60,000 bases of DNA from Tubulanus polymorphus (lineage: Eukaryota; Nemertea; Palaeonemertea; Tubulaniformes; Tubulanidae). The position numbers were made by a program, and so were the translations under genes. Where the stretch lies: NCBI RefSeq assembly GCF_964204645.1, contig NC_134027.1, forward strand, positions 18,590,485 to 18,650,484. The letters are read 5' to 3'. Shown one piece after another: positions 53,701 to 59,712 of the stretch. Within the stretch, counting starts at the first letter, position 1; each line of letters starts with the position of its first letter. The notes beneath the pieces are model-generated. The model worked only from the letters and a program-made list of their open reading frames with translations, did not search any database and had not been told where the DNA came from.

Positions 53701-56486
53701 GATTTCGCCGGTGGCTAAATGCAATACCGCAGGGCCGGGTCGTATAGAAAAACTATTGGCGATAAATCCAAATTTAGAAAATATTGGCAAAAACCATAGG
53801 AAAGGGTAAGTACTACTCGGAAATACAAATTTTAGTTCCAAAAATTGTAATATTTCCATATTAAATTGGTAACTAGGCATATTTTGTTATCACAATCAAT
53901 TACAAAATCGTAGCTGCTGACATGTTTTATGATTGTGGTGAGTTTCAAGGCCATTGGTTTTTGTATATGGTCACCAGGGGGCATTGGATATTGAAATTGT
54001 TAAATTGTTGAGCATTTGAAACCACTTCCCAAGTGGGCATGGTGTCCCTGGACCCCTAGTTATCAAAACTCAACAGCCCTCCCTTAATCAACAACTATTC
54101 AAACACAGGTCAGGATTCATTCTCAATGTGCTTAGATAACTAACTTCTAATCAAATATTTTCACTCAGTAATTTATGTGTAATTTGTAGGTAATTAATTA
54201 TATTTGCATTATAATTATCTTGTCACTCAGTTATTTGAAATTGTTTGTAATTAGCTTCGTCTTATTCTATATGAATACCAGTATGACATGTAAATTTAAT
54301 CACTTTATGCTATGCCCGAAATGGAGATAATGTAACTCCCGAACACGTTCACTATAATGAATATATATTACTCATTAGAAAATGAGATTTGTACTGATTT
54401 TGCTTCTATGGATTTTGAATTATCTAGACTCTCTAACATCATAGTTGCCCCTGCTTCAATTATGTCCCTGCTTGACTCGTCTTGGAACTAGCAGTGTGTT
54501 GACGGTAAAACATGGATGATGTTGTTTGATTTTTTGGCTTTTCTTGAAATTTCAGAACTGGCCATTTAACATGGTAAAATATTGAAATGATTAATGGGTG
54601 AAACTAGTGTCTCCAGTGTCTCTACTCAACCTAAATAAACAAACTATACACCAAATTTGGGATATGTACTGGGCTACACTTCAGTATAATTTTCGTTGGT
54701 TCAGATTGGTGCATTGGGATCATGTGACCAAAGTCAGCCATCTCGGATTTGTAATCGCCAAGAACTTGACCTTGGATCATATCGTATTGGGTAATGTTGC
54801 GTCTGGGTGACCCCTGGGTACTTCAGACTGCACAGATGATGATGAAAATTGTCATTTTGTAATATTGTCAGGGTAAGGTCACGATAATCTGAGGCAATTG
54901 CACTGTCCTAGGTAAACTGAGTGGGCAGCACATGAAGATCCGAGGCATCATATCTGTTTGGGTAAACAGTCCGGGGCACATCATGAACTGAGGCAATCCG
55001 TCAAAAAACCCTAAAATTAAACAATTGTGTTGTACTAGATGGGATTAGTAACTGATTAGATTTCCGGTCTTGTAAGCTGAAGGTCAAGGTCACAGGGAGC
55101 CATTTTGTAAATTTCATTCCAAGGCTCTTACCCATAAACGGTTTAAGATAATTTAGTGAAATTGTATGGATGCGTTATCCTAGTGACTAAGGGTAACTGA
55201 TTAGATTACGAGTCCTGTAGGTCAAAGGTCGAGGTTACTAGGAGCTGCTTTGTATTTTTCATTGCTGCGCTTTAACTCATAAACGGTATGAGGTAATCAG
55301 GTGAAATTCGATCAATTTGATGCATGAGTTATCCTAGGGATTATAGGTAACTGTTTAGATTTCGGGGCGCCTAAAAGGTCAAGGTCATCGGAAGCTATTT
55401 TGTATTTTTCATCTGCCTTCATAAACGGGTTGACATACACTCGGGGTGTATTTTACACTCAGGAATTTCACCTGATGTGTGCGCATCAGTTGTCTTCGTC
55501 GATTGTCGCGCAATTGTGTTCTCAGTCCTCATCTATAGATGGGAAGAGGGTTTTTGAGGAAAACATCAACGGGTTACGTTGCCTATTTATATGGATACCT
55601 ATGCTTATTTTTGTAACTGGAATCACTACACATTCTCAACGATTTGTTAAGTTTCGAGGTCATAAGGTTTTGTACATCGTCACCAGGGGGCATTGTATAT
55701 CAGAAAAAACCACAATCCACAATCGATTCGAAAGTTGTGGCTCATGACATCTCTTATGTTCTATGATAGTGGTGAGTTTCAATATCGTTTGTTTCTGGGC
55801 ACGTAGCCTATGTTCGCCAGGCGGCATTGAATAATGAAATTTTTAGACTTTTTAGCATTTCAAACCACCTTCCAAGTAGGCATTGTGCCTTGTATGCCTA
55901 GTTGACATATCTGCACCAAAATCTCGAAATAACTGAATTTCAACATATTTCTGATCTTTTAAAGGAAGCTGAGCGTAAAGAAAATGCAGTCAATGAAGAA
56001 GCCTTGATAGATTTCGGATTTACAGGAGATAAGAAAAACAATTTTGGTGGTAGTGGCGGTGGTGGATGTGGGTTTGCTGATCCTCTTCCTTTACCTGTTC
56101 CACCGATGGCACCACCATCTGTTCCTGGATCTGCATCTGCTGCTTATCCGCCTGGGGCAGCTAGTGGTTATCCGCCACCAGGAGCTAGTGGTTATCCACC
56201 CCCAGCTGGAGCTAATCACCAATATCCCCCATACCATAACACAAATGTAGGTTCTGAATCTTCTTTCCGAAGAACATTTAGTTTTTGCTATCTTCTTATT
56301 CAATGAGTTAGAAAAAAAATTGTCAATTTGCTATTATAGATTCTTACAGAACATAAAGTTCCGCCGCCTTTACCTAACTCACCTCCTAATGCCTCAATGC
56401 CTCCTGGTCATACTGGATTTGGAGGAGGTCTACCAGCTACCGGCACTGCATCAATGCCTAATCCTACTGTTGGAGTCAGTAGTAAC
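32671..56486 (+). CDS. IST1: IST1 homologue (ESCRT-III-associated), eight coding exons, 3' end outside window
   Basis: IST1 binds CHMP1/ESCRT-III and recruits VPS4 and MIT-domain proteins in endosomal sorting and the final cut of cell division. Coding exons: 32671-32758, 32852-32928, 33036-33139, 33835-33922, 37228-37311, 37427-37540, 55965-56246 and 56340-56486, 328 codons with consistent phases. Exons 1-6 encode the helical IST1 domain (MFAPRVKHTKLKTNLRL, ARKEIADYIANGKEDRAKIR, VEHIVREDYLVEAMEILEL, FCDLLLARFGL, PPAILIERYMIEIARVYKVP), and exons 7-8 the low-complexity Pro/Gly/Ala linker with LIDFGF. The C-terminal MIT-interacting motif lies on a later exon. Introns are 93, 107, 695, 3305, 115, 18,424 and 93 bp. 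ATG 32671 follows an acceptor, so the 5' UTR is probably on its own exon. The frame is intact throughout. Confidence 0.93.
32852..32928 (+). CDS. IST1: IST1 coding exon 2
   Basis: ELATKARKEIADYIANGKED to KIR; acceptor CATTTCAG, donor GTAACA. Confidence 0.95.
33036..33139 (+). CDS. IST1: IST1 coding exon 3
   Basis: VEHIVREDYLVEAMEILEL to ARFGLIETM, the best-conserved part of the domain; acceptor TTCACAG, donor GTAAGT. A partial duplicate of its middle (GAGATGGAAATATTGGAAT, TTTTGTG, TTACTGTTA) follows in the intron at about 33154-33190. Confidence 0.96.
33835..33922 (+). CDS. IST1: IST1 coding exon 4
   Basis: AIDDGLREAISSIIWGEVRL to FHQ; acceptor TTTGTAG, donor GTAAGA. Confidence 0.94.
34391..35281 (-). 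mobile_element. Complete H2 element, reverse orientation, in IST1 intron 4
   Basis: On the minus strand it runs from AAGAGCCCCAAGTGGCAC (35281) to GGCCTAA (34391-34397), 891 bp, with the TAGGCTCAGCCTA-type hairpin just before the end. It is almost collinear with the plus-strand copy at 35702-36586. No coding capacity. Confidence 0.85.
35376..37209. mobile_element. Long-TIR DNA element with TA duplication, in IST1 intron 4
   Basis: CAGGGTGTCTCAGAAAATG at the left and its complement at the right (CAxxTTTTTTAGACACCCTG) begin inverted repeats of about 165 bp, which also share CATTAACTAT, GGTTGGTAGAC.TGGATGT, GATGAAATGTTGAAATG and CATGCATG.CTGAGCA. TA flanks both ends (35374-35375 and 37210-37211), as for Tc1/mariner-type elements. 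The interior holds an H2 copy and a tandem duplication (36700-36980). No transposase. The right end is 18 bp upstream of IST1 exon 5. Confidence 0.88.
35702..36586 (+). mobile_element. Complete H2 element nested in the TA-flanked element
   Basis: 885 bp, from AAGAGCCCCAGGGGGCACTA to GGCTCAGCCTACAGCTGG and CCTAA. It is the inverted partner of 34391-35281; the pair is separated by 420 bp. Confidence 0.87.
37228..37311 (+). CDS. IST1: IST1 coding exon 5
   Basis: VVNQFAAKYSKEFVEECRAN to NEK, 28 codons; acceptor CTGTAG, donor GTAAGA. Confidence 0.94.
37427..37540 (+). CDS. IST1: IST1 coding exon 6
   Basis: LLVKLSVNKPPAILIERYMI to DPEVML, 38 codons; acceptor TTTCAG, donor GTACGT. The 18.4-kb intron follows. 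Confidence 0.95.
38189..39955 (+). pseudogene. LINE ORF1 copy 2 with 3' (GAT)n tail; ORF2 absent
   Basis: Same leader and start (ATG 38459) as copy 1. The zinc-finger part is interrupted by a 1-base loss near 38621. Next come a coiled coil (METIKLEIKNMREIF, ILESRITKIHQEVSAKES) and, in a third frame (38951-39511), an RRM-like part: RSHIIIYNIPESDN, FLNGIIKLG, RDIRRIGNKN, RPRPIRVIFTN. This is the zinc finger, coiled coil, RRM order of a LINE ORF1 RNA-binding protein. AT-rich sequence follows and ends in about ten GAT repeats (39930-39953), a plausible LINE 3' tail. No polymerase frame lies between, so it is an ORF2-less derivative. At least two frameshifts. Confidence 0.82.
40115..40166. repeat. 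Inverted repeat, 12-bp stem
   Basis: GGAAAGCCCTTC and GAAGGGCTTTCC are separated by 28 bp, with an extra similar word (GGGAAATCCCTCT) in the loop. Confidence 0.75.
40966..43543. mobile_element. 2.58-kb TA-flanked inverted-repeat element carrying a LINE polymerase fragment
   Basis: CTTCTATTCAGATGATTTTA begins the left end and its complement ends the right. Similarity continues imperfectly for about 60 bp (GCCACC.CCG, GTCACC). TA flanks both sides (40964-40965, 43544-43545). The surrounding H1 core reads on across the site (GCTGACATA then TTGTGG.GAGTTTC), although a few consensus bases are missing. No transposase is present; the only coding matter is the RT fragment. Confidence 0.85.
41006..42667 (+). 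pseudogene. LINE ORF2 fragment: linker fused to RT palm/thumb and C-terminal finger
   Basis: The first part (41006-41353) encodes the basic linker between endonuclease and RT (KWFHKDCRDAQKEYNYRRDR, YKKVIRQSKKIQKEAF). After a TGA the same frame jumps to RQGENLSPILFSLFLND, an RT motif near the catalytic site, then LYADDTVILAEDEKALQ (catalytic YADD at about 41516-41527), YVYLGVKFNWNGSF and VVPIAMYGCEVWG (41920). A frameshift leads to LENLHSLYCKILMKV, and another to the last part (42128-42667), which ends with LCSACTVLGDELHFIFNC, the CxxC..H..C finger. RT motifs upstream of motif B are missing, so it has an internal deletion as well as no endonuclease. Jockey/CR1-like, exact clade unknown. Confidence 0.88.
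43655..43751. other. Short spacer between H1 and the Penelope-like element
   Basis: About 97 bp of intronic sequence with no recognised feature. Confidence 0.4.
44172..45376. mobile_element. 1.2-kb CAGGG element with 6-bp target duplication (hAT-like)
   Basis: Ends CAGGGCTGCCAACC (44172-44185) and GGTTGGCAGCCCTG (45363-45376) are exact complements, flanked by TTCGTA at 44166-44171 and 45377-45382. It interrupts the Penelope frame at SFV/TTK. The interior contains (CG/TG)n at 44435-44460 and no transposase; frames at 44591-45033 have no family motif. CAGGG ends recall hAT elements, but their duplication is usually 8 bp (5-6 in some groups), so the class is tentative. Confidence 0.9.
45873..47157 (+). 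mobile_element. Complete H1 element inserted in another H1 copy
   Basis: It starts AGCCCACTTGGGACTTTAG and ends CTAG (47154-47157). Left neighbour CAGCACTTTTT and right neighbour TTACACATTTTTGAAC are consecutive in every other H1 copy (CAGCACTTTTTACACATTTT), so the borders are fixed to within the T run. The element has three to four core units. It has about 1,285 bp and no frame of note. Confidence 0.93.
47849..47978 (+). repeat. DIRS left inverted terminal repeat
   Basis: Starts GTCGAGTACTGTACCC, contains CCTATGGTTTTTGCCAATAT, and is about 95% complementary to 53689-53820. Confidence 0.93.
48182..50337 (+). pseudogene. DIRS gag-like protein, 5' part frameshifted
   Basis: A Cys-rich start in one frame from 48182 (ICARSNPCNICVVWSEDLW) resembles the N-terminal Cys motif of DIRS gag proteins. 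It is followed in other frames by a Pro/Arg/Ser-rich stretch (48302-48682, 48663-48725) and an Arg/Ser-rich part (RARSPSRRSRFDRERDY). From about 48724 to the TGA at 50337 one frame is open: KYLTQKDFHVFEEKILNLL, then the DIRS gag core (LIMISEFFVKHG-like, YRPPDSDLNVLRES, SYYATPG-like, LTRVGSFQDMALKVL) and a basic end (RGKGKAPKRGSSFRKNSK). At least two frameshifts lie before 48730. The stop is followed closely by the RT region, whose frame overlaps by about 130 bp. Confidence 0.8.
50204..51016 (+). pseudogene. DIRS reverse transcriptase
   Basis: The frame contains, in order, LKELAEKGAIEPV, SRIFMVPKATGGQRTVIDLS, LNRHLDIPGFRM, LDLKDAYFQVPIHPKSRRFL, FRSLPFGLSTAPWVFTKL and VYLDDWLIVANS, that is RT motifs 1-5 with catalytic YLDD at 50942-50953. 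It is of the Ty3-like branch used by DIRS elements. The natural start is probably a little past the gag stop (about 50340). A TAA at 51014-51016 interrupts the sequence (VLD/stop/VHQLGFRINREKS), after which the same frame continues. Confidence 0.92.
51017..52366 (+). pseudogene. DIRS RT end, RNase H and methylase-like region
   Basis: 51017-51110 continues the RT frame (GFRINREKSQLTPAQQFTYL). About 51115-51400 is in a shifted frame (WSRLLGSISSMGLVVPLGRL, QWWAATMNL). From about 51410 the first frame resumes with RNase H: FTDASHQGWGAH, NFLEMLAVWKAL, LATDNSTVRAYL, GKRNVMADALSR. Next is the region usual in DIRS pol after RNase H (LLDLFATRFNRRCPLFVSPF, DAFSLDWSGMHAYAFPP, VAPCWPAQKWFLPLL), often described as methyltransferase-like. 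Two frameshifts plus the stop at 51014 make this pol non-functional. Confidence 0.88.
52117..53277 (+). CDS. DIRS tyrosine recombinase, open frame
   Basis: The frame, open from 51451 and overlapping pol, encodes a phage-integrase-fold recombinase. An N-terminal SAM-like part (STIYDAKWSHFADWC, QLADFLLHLF, IKGYRSAISHTL) leads to catalytic residues: Arg in LACSARRSEIHALS (codons 52684-52689), His and Arg in SHQVRS (53068-53070, 53077-53079), and the nucleophile Tyr in TSFYLRD (53176-53178), ending at TAG 53275-53277. This enzyme joins the circular element DNA to the target without duplication. It lacks an ATG of its own near 52117, as is common for DIRS, so expression by frameshifting or a spliced RNA is inferred. 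No break is visible. Confidence 0.92.
   Translation, partial: DSSEFPIASVSGDLSASSKQPVVKSARLAIDKRSLSASGISEQAASFIAGSKRPSTSTIYDAKWSHFADWCAAGEIDPCSPSVAQLADFLLHLFVVKGLQVITIKGYRSAISHTLRASGWPNVAGDHRISQLVAGFSISRPRVTRTVPPWDLSVILKKLMEAPFEPLSAASFANLSKKTVFLLFLACSARRSEIHALSVRQGHIVFGPANEFVSLRPALEFLAKNQRPGSVGRQWRIEALKHRVEPGIPDRTLCPVRALCFYLDRSASRRGSRERLFIPLLDHLKGDISRDTVARWVSSMIKDILLKENLSSEGVVSHQVRSMATSCAAFSDAPLEEVCRAAFWNSPSTFTSFYLRDVSGQLGSLASLGPVVMAQGVRSFRSDPLV
53537..53633. repeat. DIRS internal complementary region
   Basis: 53537-53576 (GCAAAAACCATAGGAAAGGG ... CTCGACGGAAAT) is complementary to the left terminus. 53572-53633 (ATTACAATTTTTGGAAC ... CCTTTCCTATGGT) is complementary to the right terminus. The two meet at GGAAAT, so the region spells the junction of the circular form, as DIRS replication requires. 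Confidence 0.95.
53689..53851 (+). repeat. DIRS right inverted terminal repeat with extension
   Basis: 53689-53820 is the complement of the left repeat (GATGGCGGATTTCGCCGGTG ... CAAAAACCATAGGAAAGGG). The last about 30 bp (CAAATTTTAGTTCCAAAAAT ... TAAT) are unique to this side and are matched only by the internal complementary region. Confidence 0.93.
54420..55039. other. Intronic sequence without recognised features
   Basis: Follows the Penelope-like element inside IST1 intron 6. No gene or repeat end; AGGTAAACTGAGTGGGCA..GAGGCA-type short repeats occur at about 54870-55000. Confidence 0.4.
55040..55430 (+). repeat. Degenerate tandem repeat, about 2.7 units of 145 bp
   Basis: Units begin TAACTGATTAGATT at about 55041, 55195 and 55348. 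They share AGGTCAAGGTCA-like, AG.AGC.TTTTGTA, CATAAACGG and TTATCCTAG words in order. Confidence 0.75.
55590..55901 (+). mobile_element. Old, 5'-truncated H1 copy next to IST1 exon 7
   Basis: Diverged core units (CACCAGGGGGCATTG, GTGGCTCATGACAT, TAGTGGTGAGTTTC) and a 3' end ACCACCTTCCAAGTAGGCAT ... CCTAG at 55898-55901. It ends 63 bp before exon 7. It is the most diverged H1 copy in the window. Confidence 0.78.
55965..56246 (+). CDS. IST1: IST1 coding exon 7
   Basis: EAERKENAVNEEALIDFGFT, then Gly-rich and Pro-rich sequence with YPPPGASGYPPP repeats; 94 codons. The acceptor TTTTAAAG is weak; the donor GTAGGT at 56247 gives phase 0. Confidence 0.88.
56340..56486 (+). CDS. IST1: IST1 coding exon 8
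   Basis: TEHKVPPPLPNSPPNASMPP to VGVSSN, 49 codons, donor GTAAGC. The acceptor CTATTATAG keeps the frame; a second AG at 56348-56349 would need the weak donor GTTCTG at 56251 in exon 7. The 3' exon(s) are outside or unrecognised. Confidence 0.83.
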
Positions 56487-56684
56487 GTAAGCATTTTAAT
56501 CTTAAACTCATTTGTTTAAACATGTATTGATGAAATAAGGTGCGTAATTTATGATGGGACATTGCTTATAAATTCAAATTTTCGATTTAGTTGCCTTGGG
56601 TTTCGTCATACAGTCAACCTTGGTTAATCCATCCAGTTAGACCGTATTAGTGCTTATTTCGTATAAATAAATTATCCCGTTTTT
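56487..56684. other. IST1 intron start, no feature
   Basis: Short intronic sequence before the next H1 copy. Confidence 0.5.
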
Positions 56685-56799
56685 AGCCCACTTGGGACTA
56701 GTTCCGTTTTCAATTTTCATCCAGTTATTTTCGGAAGTTTTGAAGACGCTTCAAGGTAATGGCTTGATATTTGGTTTATAGATGTATCAACCCTAGACA

Positions 56800-57648
56800 T
56801 AGTTAGTTACCTAATCGTTGGTGGTAAGCTTTTTATAATCGGATAGGCTTATACCAACGTTAGGGATGACAAGGACCAAAACTCGGTTGAAAAAAGTAAC
56901 ACTTAAAAAATATACTTTCTATTCACTTCAGTCCACAATTAATGGCTTAATTCACAAACTTACACAGGTACCTTTCGAAATAATCCAATTTTATGTATGT
57001 TTCGAGTGGTTAATCAACATTATTTTGAGAAATTAATTAATTTCTCCACCAATTTCGCCATTGGCCGCCATTTCTCTGTATTGCACATGTGGCATGATAA
57101 TACAAGGGGACCTACAAGGATTTATATAAAACTTCCAAGACGAAACGACAATTTTTATTTTTGATGGTTTTCCAACTTATATTTCAAATCTTCGTGTTTT
57201 CCATAATAAAAAATGAAATAATAAATTCTGGTAAAAGAAAAATGTGACTAAGTGTTGATTTCTTAATTTTTTTCAATTTCGTCGTTTCGCTTCGTTAGTT
57301 TGTGCTGTTGTCCTGGCCTCAGTCCACAGGTGCCAGCACCTCCAGTAATTTTCAAAATGGCAGCTGTTGACCCGACGGAAATTTACTCTCACTTTACGGC
57401 TGATTTGCACATGGATTAAGATCGTCAGGTGAGGTGTTATAGGTATCAGACAAACTACGAATCTGTTGTGCGTCGATTACAACAAATATTAGACGGATAT
57501 CTTAAGAGACAATGAAATGCCAGGCAAATTACTCGTCAGTCAAATTGGCTGACGAAGATTTCATACAAAAATGACCTTCCCATTCCTGACTGTGGTTTGT
57601 GAAAATATCCGATCGTGAAACTAAACCACAGACAGGTTACTGACTACC
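56800..57648. mobile_element. 850-bp insertion with 9-10 bp target duplication
   Basis: ACCCTAGACA occurs on both sides (56790-56799, 57649-57658) and once in the other H1 copies. The ends TAGTTAGTTACC and GGTTACTGACT(A) are imperfect complements. A strong hairpin, CCTAATCGTTGGT / ACCAACGTTAGG, lies just inside (56811-56866). No transposase. The 9-bp duplication suggests Mutator-like mobilisation; a related end is at about 16154. Confidence 0.82.
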
Positions 57649-57840
57649 CTAGACACATCTTCATCCCCTAAGGGCCCATCAGCATGAGAAAAATTGGGTC
57701 GATCAGACTCGAGAGGGCTGTCCTATGACTTTTTTTGTGCCCAAAAATGTCAAATTTGGCCTGAATTCTTAGTGTTTCTATATCATATTCATACCTATGC
57801 ATATTTTGCTACCACAATCAATTGGAAAGTTGTGGCTGAG

Positions 57841-58310
57841 CTCAGACCACTATTCCAAAATCTTCATTATCCTTAATAGCAAAAACAAGAAATTTGAGAG
57901 TTTAGTTCATGCGCGCAAATTCAGGGGAAATCCTGCTTATGGCTCATAGGCCAGCATCTTAGCTATGCATTAAAGTGGTTTTCGCCCTACACACCCAGCC
58001 TAACTTTTGAAATAATCAAACCTTTAGAAAGGAGGGGTATCCCAGTAGAGGTATGCCAGTACATCCGAACCGAATATAGAAGGGAATGTCCCAACCTTAA
58101 TCCAAGCAAAAAAGGTCCAGGAAATCCCTTATTTCATCATCAATCTGTCTCTCAGGACTAATGGATTTCATTCATATAACAGAAATTTGTTACCTATCCC
58201 GTTCGCAGAAATTATGGCAACATTTATGGAGGACCTCTTCTTCAGTCTAGGTACTATTTTTAGGGTCTGGCCCTACACATCTTTGAGCTACTAACCTAAT
58301 TGTGGTCTGA
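57841..58310. mobile_element. 470-bp insertion with short inverted ends
   Basis: It interrupts the H1 core between GTTGTGGCTGAG and CTCATGACATGG. CTCAGACCAC at the left is matched by GTGGTCTGA at the right. AGCTC may be the duplicated target, but the fit is imperfect. Confidence 0.6.
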
Positions 58311-58356
58311 TGCCAGCTCATGACATGGTCTATGAATTTCAAGGTCATTGGTTTTT

Positions 58357-59135
58357 AGCCCACTTGGGACTTTGTCCCAGCGGGCTATTGGGTTCACTTT
58401 TCGTCCGTCCGTCCGTAGACGGAATCCAGTTATTTTGGGAAGTTTTGAAGACGCTTTAAGGTAATGTCTTGATATTTGGGTTACAGATGTATCTACCCTA
58501 GACACATCTTCAGCCCAAAAACTGGCCCTGTCAGATTCAAGATGGCCGACTGGCAGCCATTGTTGTTCGCCAAAATCAGCACTTTTTACACATTTTTGAA
58601 CTTTTTGAGGGAAATTTTGAAGACGCTTTGATCAATTACCTTGATCTTTCGGATATATGTGAATTCCCACAGGGCCCATCAGCTTAACAAAAATTGGGTC
58701 GATCGGACTCAAGATGGCCGTCCTATGACCTTTTTAGTGCCCAAAAATGTTAATTTTGGCCCAAATTCTGAGTCCTGTAGCTTCCTACTGGTTTATCATT
58801 TCTCATTGCAATTTGTGATGGGTATTCTTTGGAAAGGGATGTTTTATACCTGAGACAGGTATTTTTGATCCGCCAATTATGACGCAATTGGCGGCCATCT
58901 TGGTGTCACCAGTACTCATTCGTAAGTTTTTCCACATTATATTGATACCTAAGCGTATTTTGTTATCACAATCAATTACAAAATCGTAGCTGCTGACATG
59001 TTCTATGATTGTGGTGAGTTTCAAGGTCATTGGATTCTGTATATGGTCACCAGGGGGCGTTGAATATTGAAATTGTTAGATTGTTGAGCATTTCAAACCA
59101 CTTCCCAAGTGGGCATGGTGTCCCTGGACCCCTAG
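58357..59135 (+). mobile_element. Short complete H1 element (779 bp, one core unit)
   Basis: It starts AGCCCACTTGGGACTTTG after a T run and ends CTAG at 59132-59135 before TT. The normal body is followed by a single core unit, which shows that core copy number varies between elements. It sits inside the larger H1 copy; about 22 bp of the host core is missing at the site. Confidence 0.9.
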
Positions 59136-59395
59136 TTGAAAAATACAATAACTTAGTATTTCTATATTATAATCGTACCTATGCATATTTTGTTACCACA
59201 ATCAAATAGGAAAGTTGTAGCTCATGACATGGTCTATGATTATGGTGAGTTTCAAGGACATTAGTTATTCTATATAGTCACTAGGGGGCGTTGAATAGTA
59301 GAATAACTTAGTATTTCCTTATTATATAGGTACCTAGGCATATTTTTTACCATGATCAATTGCAAAGTTGTAGCTCATGACATGTTCTATGCATG

Positions 59396-59712
59396 GCTCC
59401 CACACTACTGTGAAAACGTGAAAAACTTGTGAATTTAGGATACAAATTTCACGGTTGTGAAAAACTTGTGAATTTGCTAAAAATCTGTAAAATCCGTGAA
59501 AAGACAGGGAATTTGAGAAGAGCTTGTTTTATTTTGCAATTGTCATAGTTTCCGATGCATAGAACGAAACAAATGTTCCGTGTACAATCGACTTAATAAT
59601 ATCACATTAACAAATTCAAAATTACTTAATTACACCTAAATTAATTGTTACCGTGTGGTGGCGCCATCTATCCCGCGATCTCAAGGTCGATTGGTGGAGC
59701 TGCCTGATTTCG
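59396..59712. mobile_element. Insertion in H1 core, related to 28175-28490
   Basis: It begins ATGGCTCCCACACTACTGTG and repeats AAAACTTGTGAATTT, similar in design to the 316-bp nested element (ATGGTTCCCACAG, AAAACTTGGGAATTTT). The right border is inferred from where H1 resumes (GGTAACTAGGCATATTTTGT). Confidence 0.5.

Larger units (their letters stand above)
47849..53851 (+). mobile_element. DIRS-like tyrosine-recombinase retrotransposon, full length (6.0 kb)
   Basis: Order: left terminal repeat, gag, RT/RNase H with methylase-like region, tyrosine recombinase, internal complementary region, and inverted right terminal repeat. It has no LTRs and no target duplication: H1 core sequence reads AGTATTTCC on the left and ATTTCCATATTAAATTGG on the right, matching other H1 copies (AGTATTTCCATATTAAATTG). 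Several frameshifts and one nonsense codon damage gag and pol; the recombinase frame is open. Confidence 0.95.
45635..54059 (+). mobile_element. H1 element inside the Penelope-like element, with two nested insertions
   Basis: H1 sequence at 45635-45872, 47158-47848 and 53852-54059 joins into one element with both ends: AGCCCACTTGGGACTTAAG, and CCACTTCCCAAGTGG then CTAG at 54056-54059. The inner segments are a complete second H1 (45873-47157) and the DIRS-like element (47849-53851). The Penelope frame (REAL / IKTQQPSL) is restored across it if two of the flanking Ts are counted as added. Confidence 0.9.
43966..54139 (+). pseudogene. Penelope-like polymerase C-terminus and GIY-YIG endonuclease, in three pieces
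   Basis: Piece 1 (43966-44171) reads GYPSHVFEHCVKRFLDSKF, ENKVSLFISIPYVG, a frame break, then LYAQKLKKLFKSNFEIDL. Piece 2 (45383-45634) continues in phase: TKIKNFFSLKCSTPKSLKAM, VVYKYTCLCDINTAYIGKTK (the GIY-YIG site in its Penelope form VVYKYTC..YIGKT), a stop, then IGQHLSNCRDCQVSF and DLDCKIREAL. Piece 3 (54060-54139) ends IKTQQPSLNQQLFKHRSGF and ILNVLR before TAA. The order matches the Penelope RT thumb, linker and nuclease. The catalytic RT core is absent (5' truncation). The pieces joining across two unrelated insertions is the main proof of the nesting. Confidence 0.88.
43752..54419 (+). mobile_element. Penelope-like element with inverted terminal arms, split by nested insertions
   Basis: 43752-43955 and 54215-54419 are about 205-bp inverted copies of each other, sharing TTCAAAATCCATAGAA, GTACAAATCTCATTTTC, ATACTGGTATTCATATAGAA and GAGTGACAAGATAA. 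Between them, once the insertions at 44172-45376 and 45635-54059 are set aside, lie only about 1 kb of element sequence and a GIY-YIG type C-terminus. Penelope-like elements often carry repeats in direct or inverted arrangement and are 5'-truncated, as here. Confidence 0.82.
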
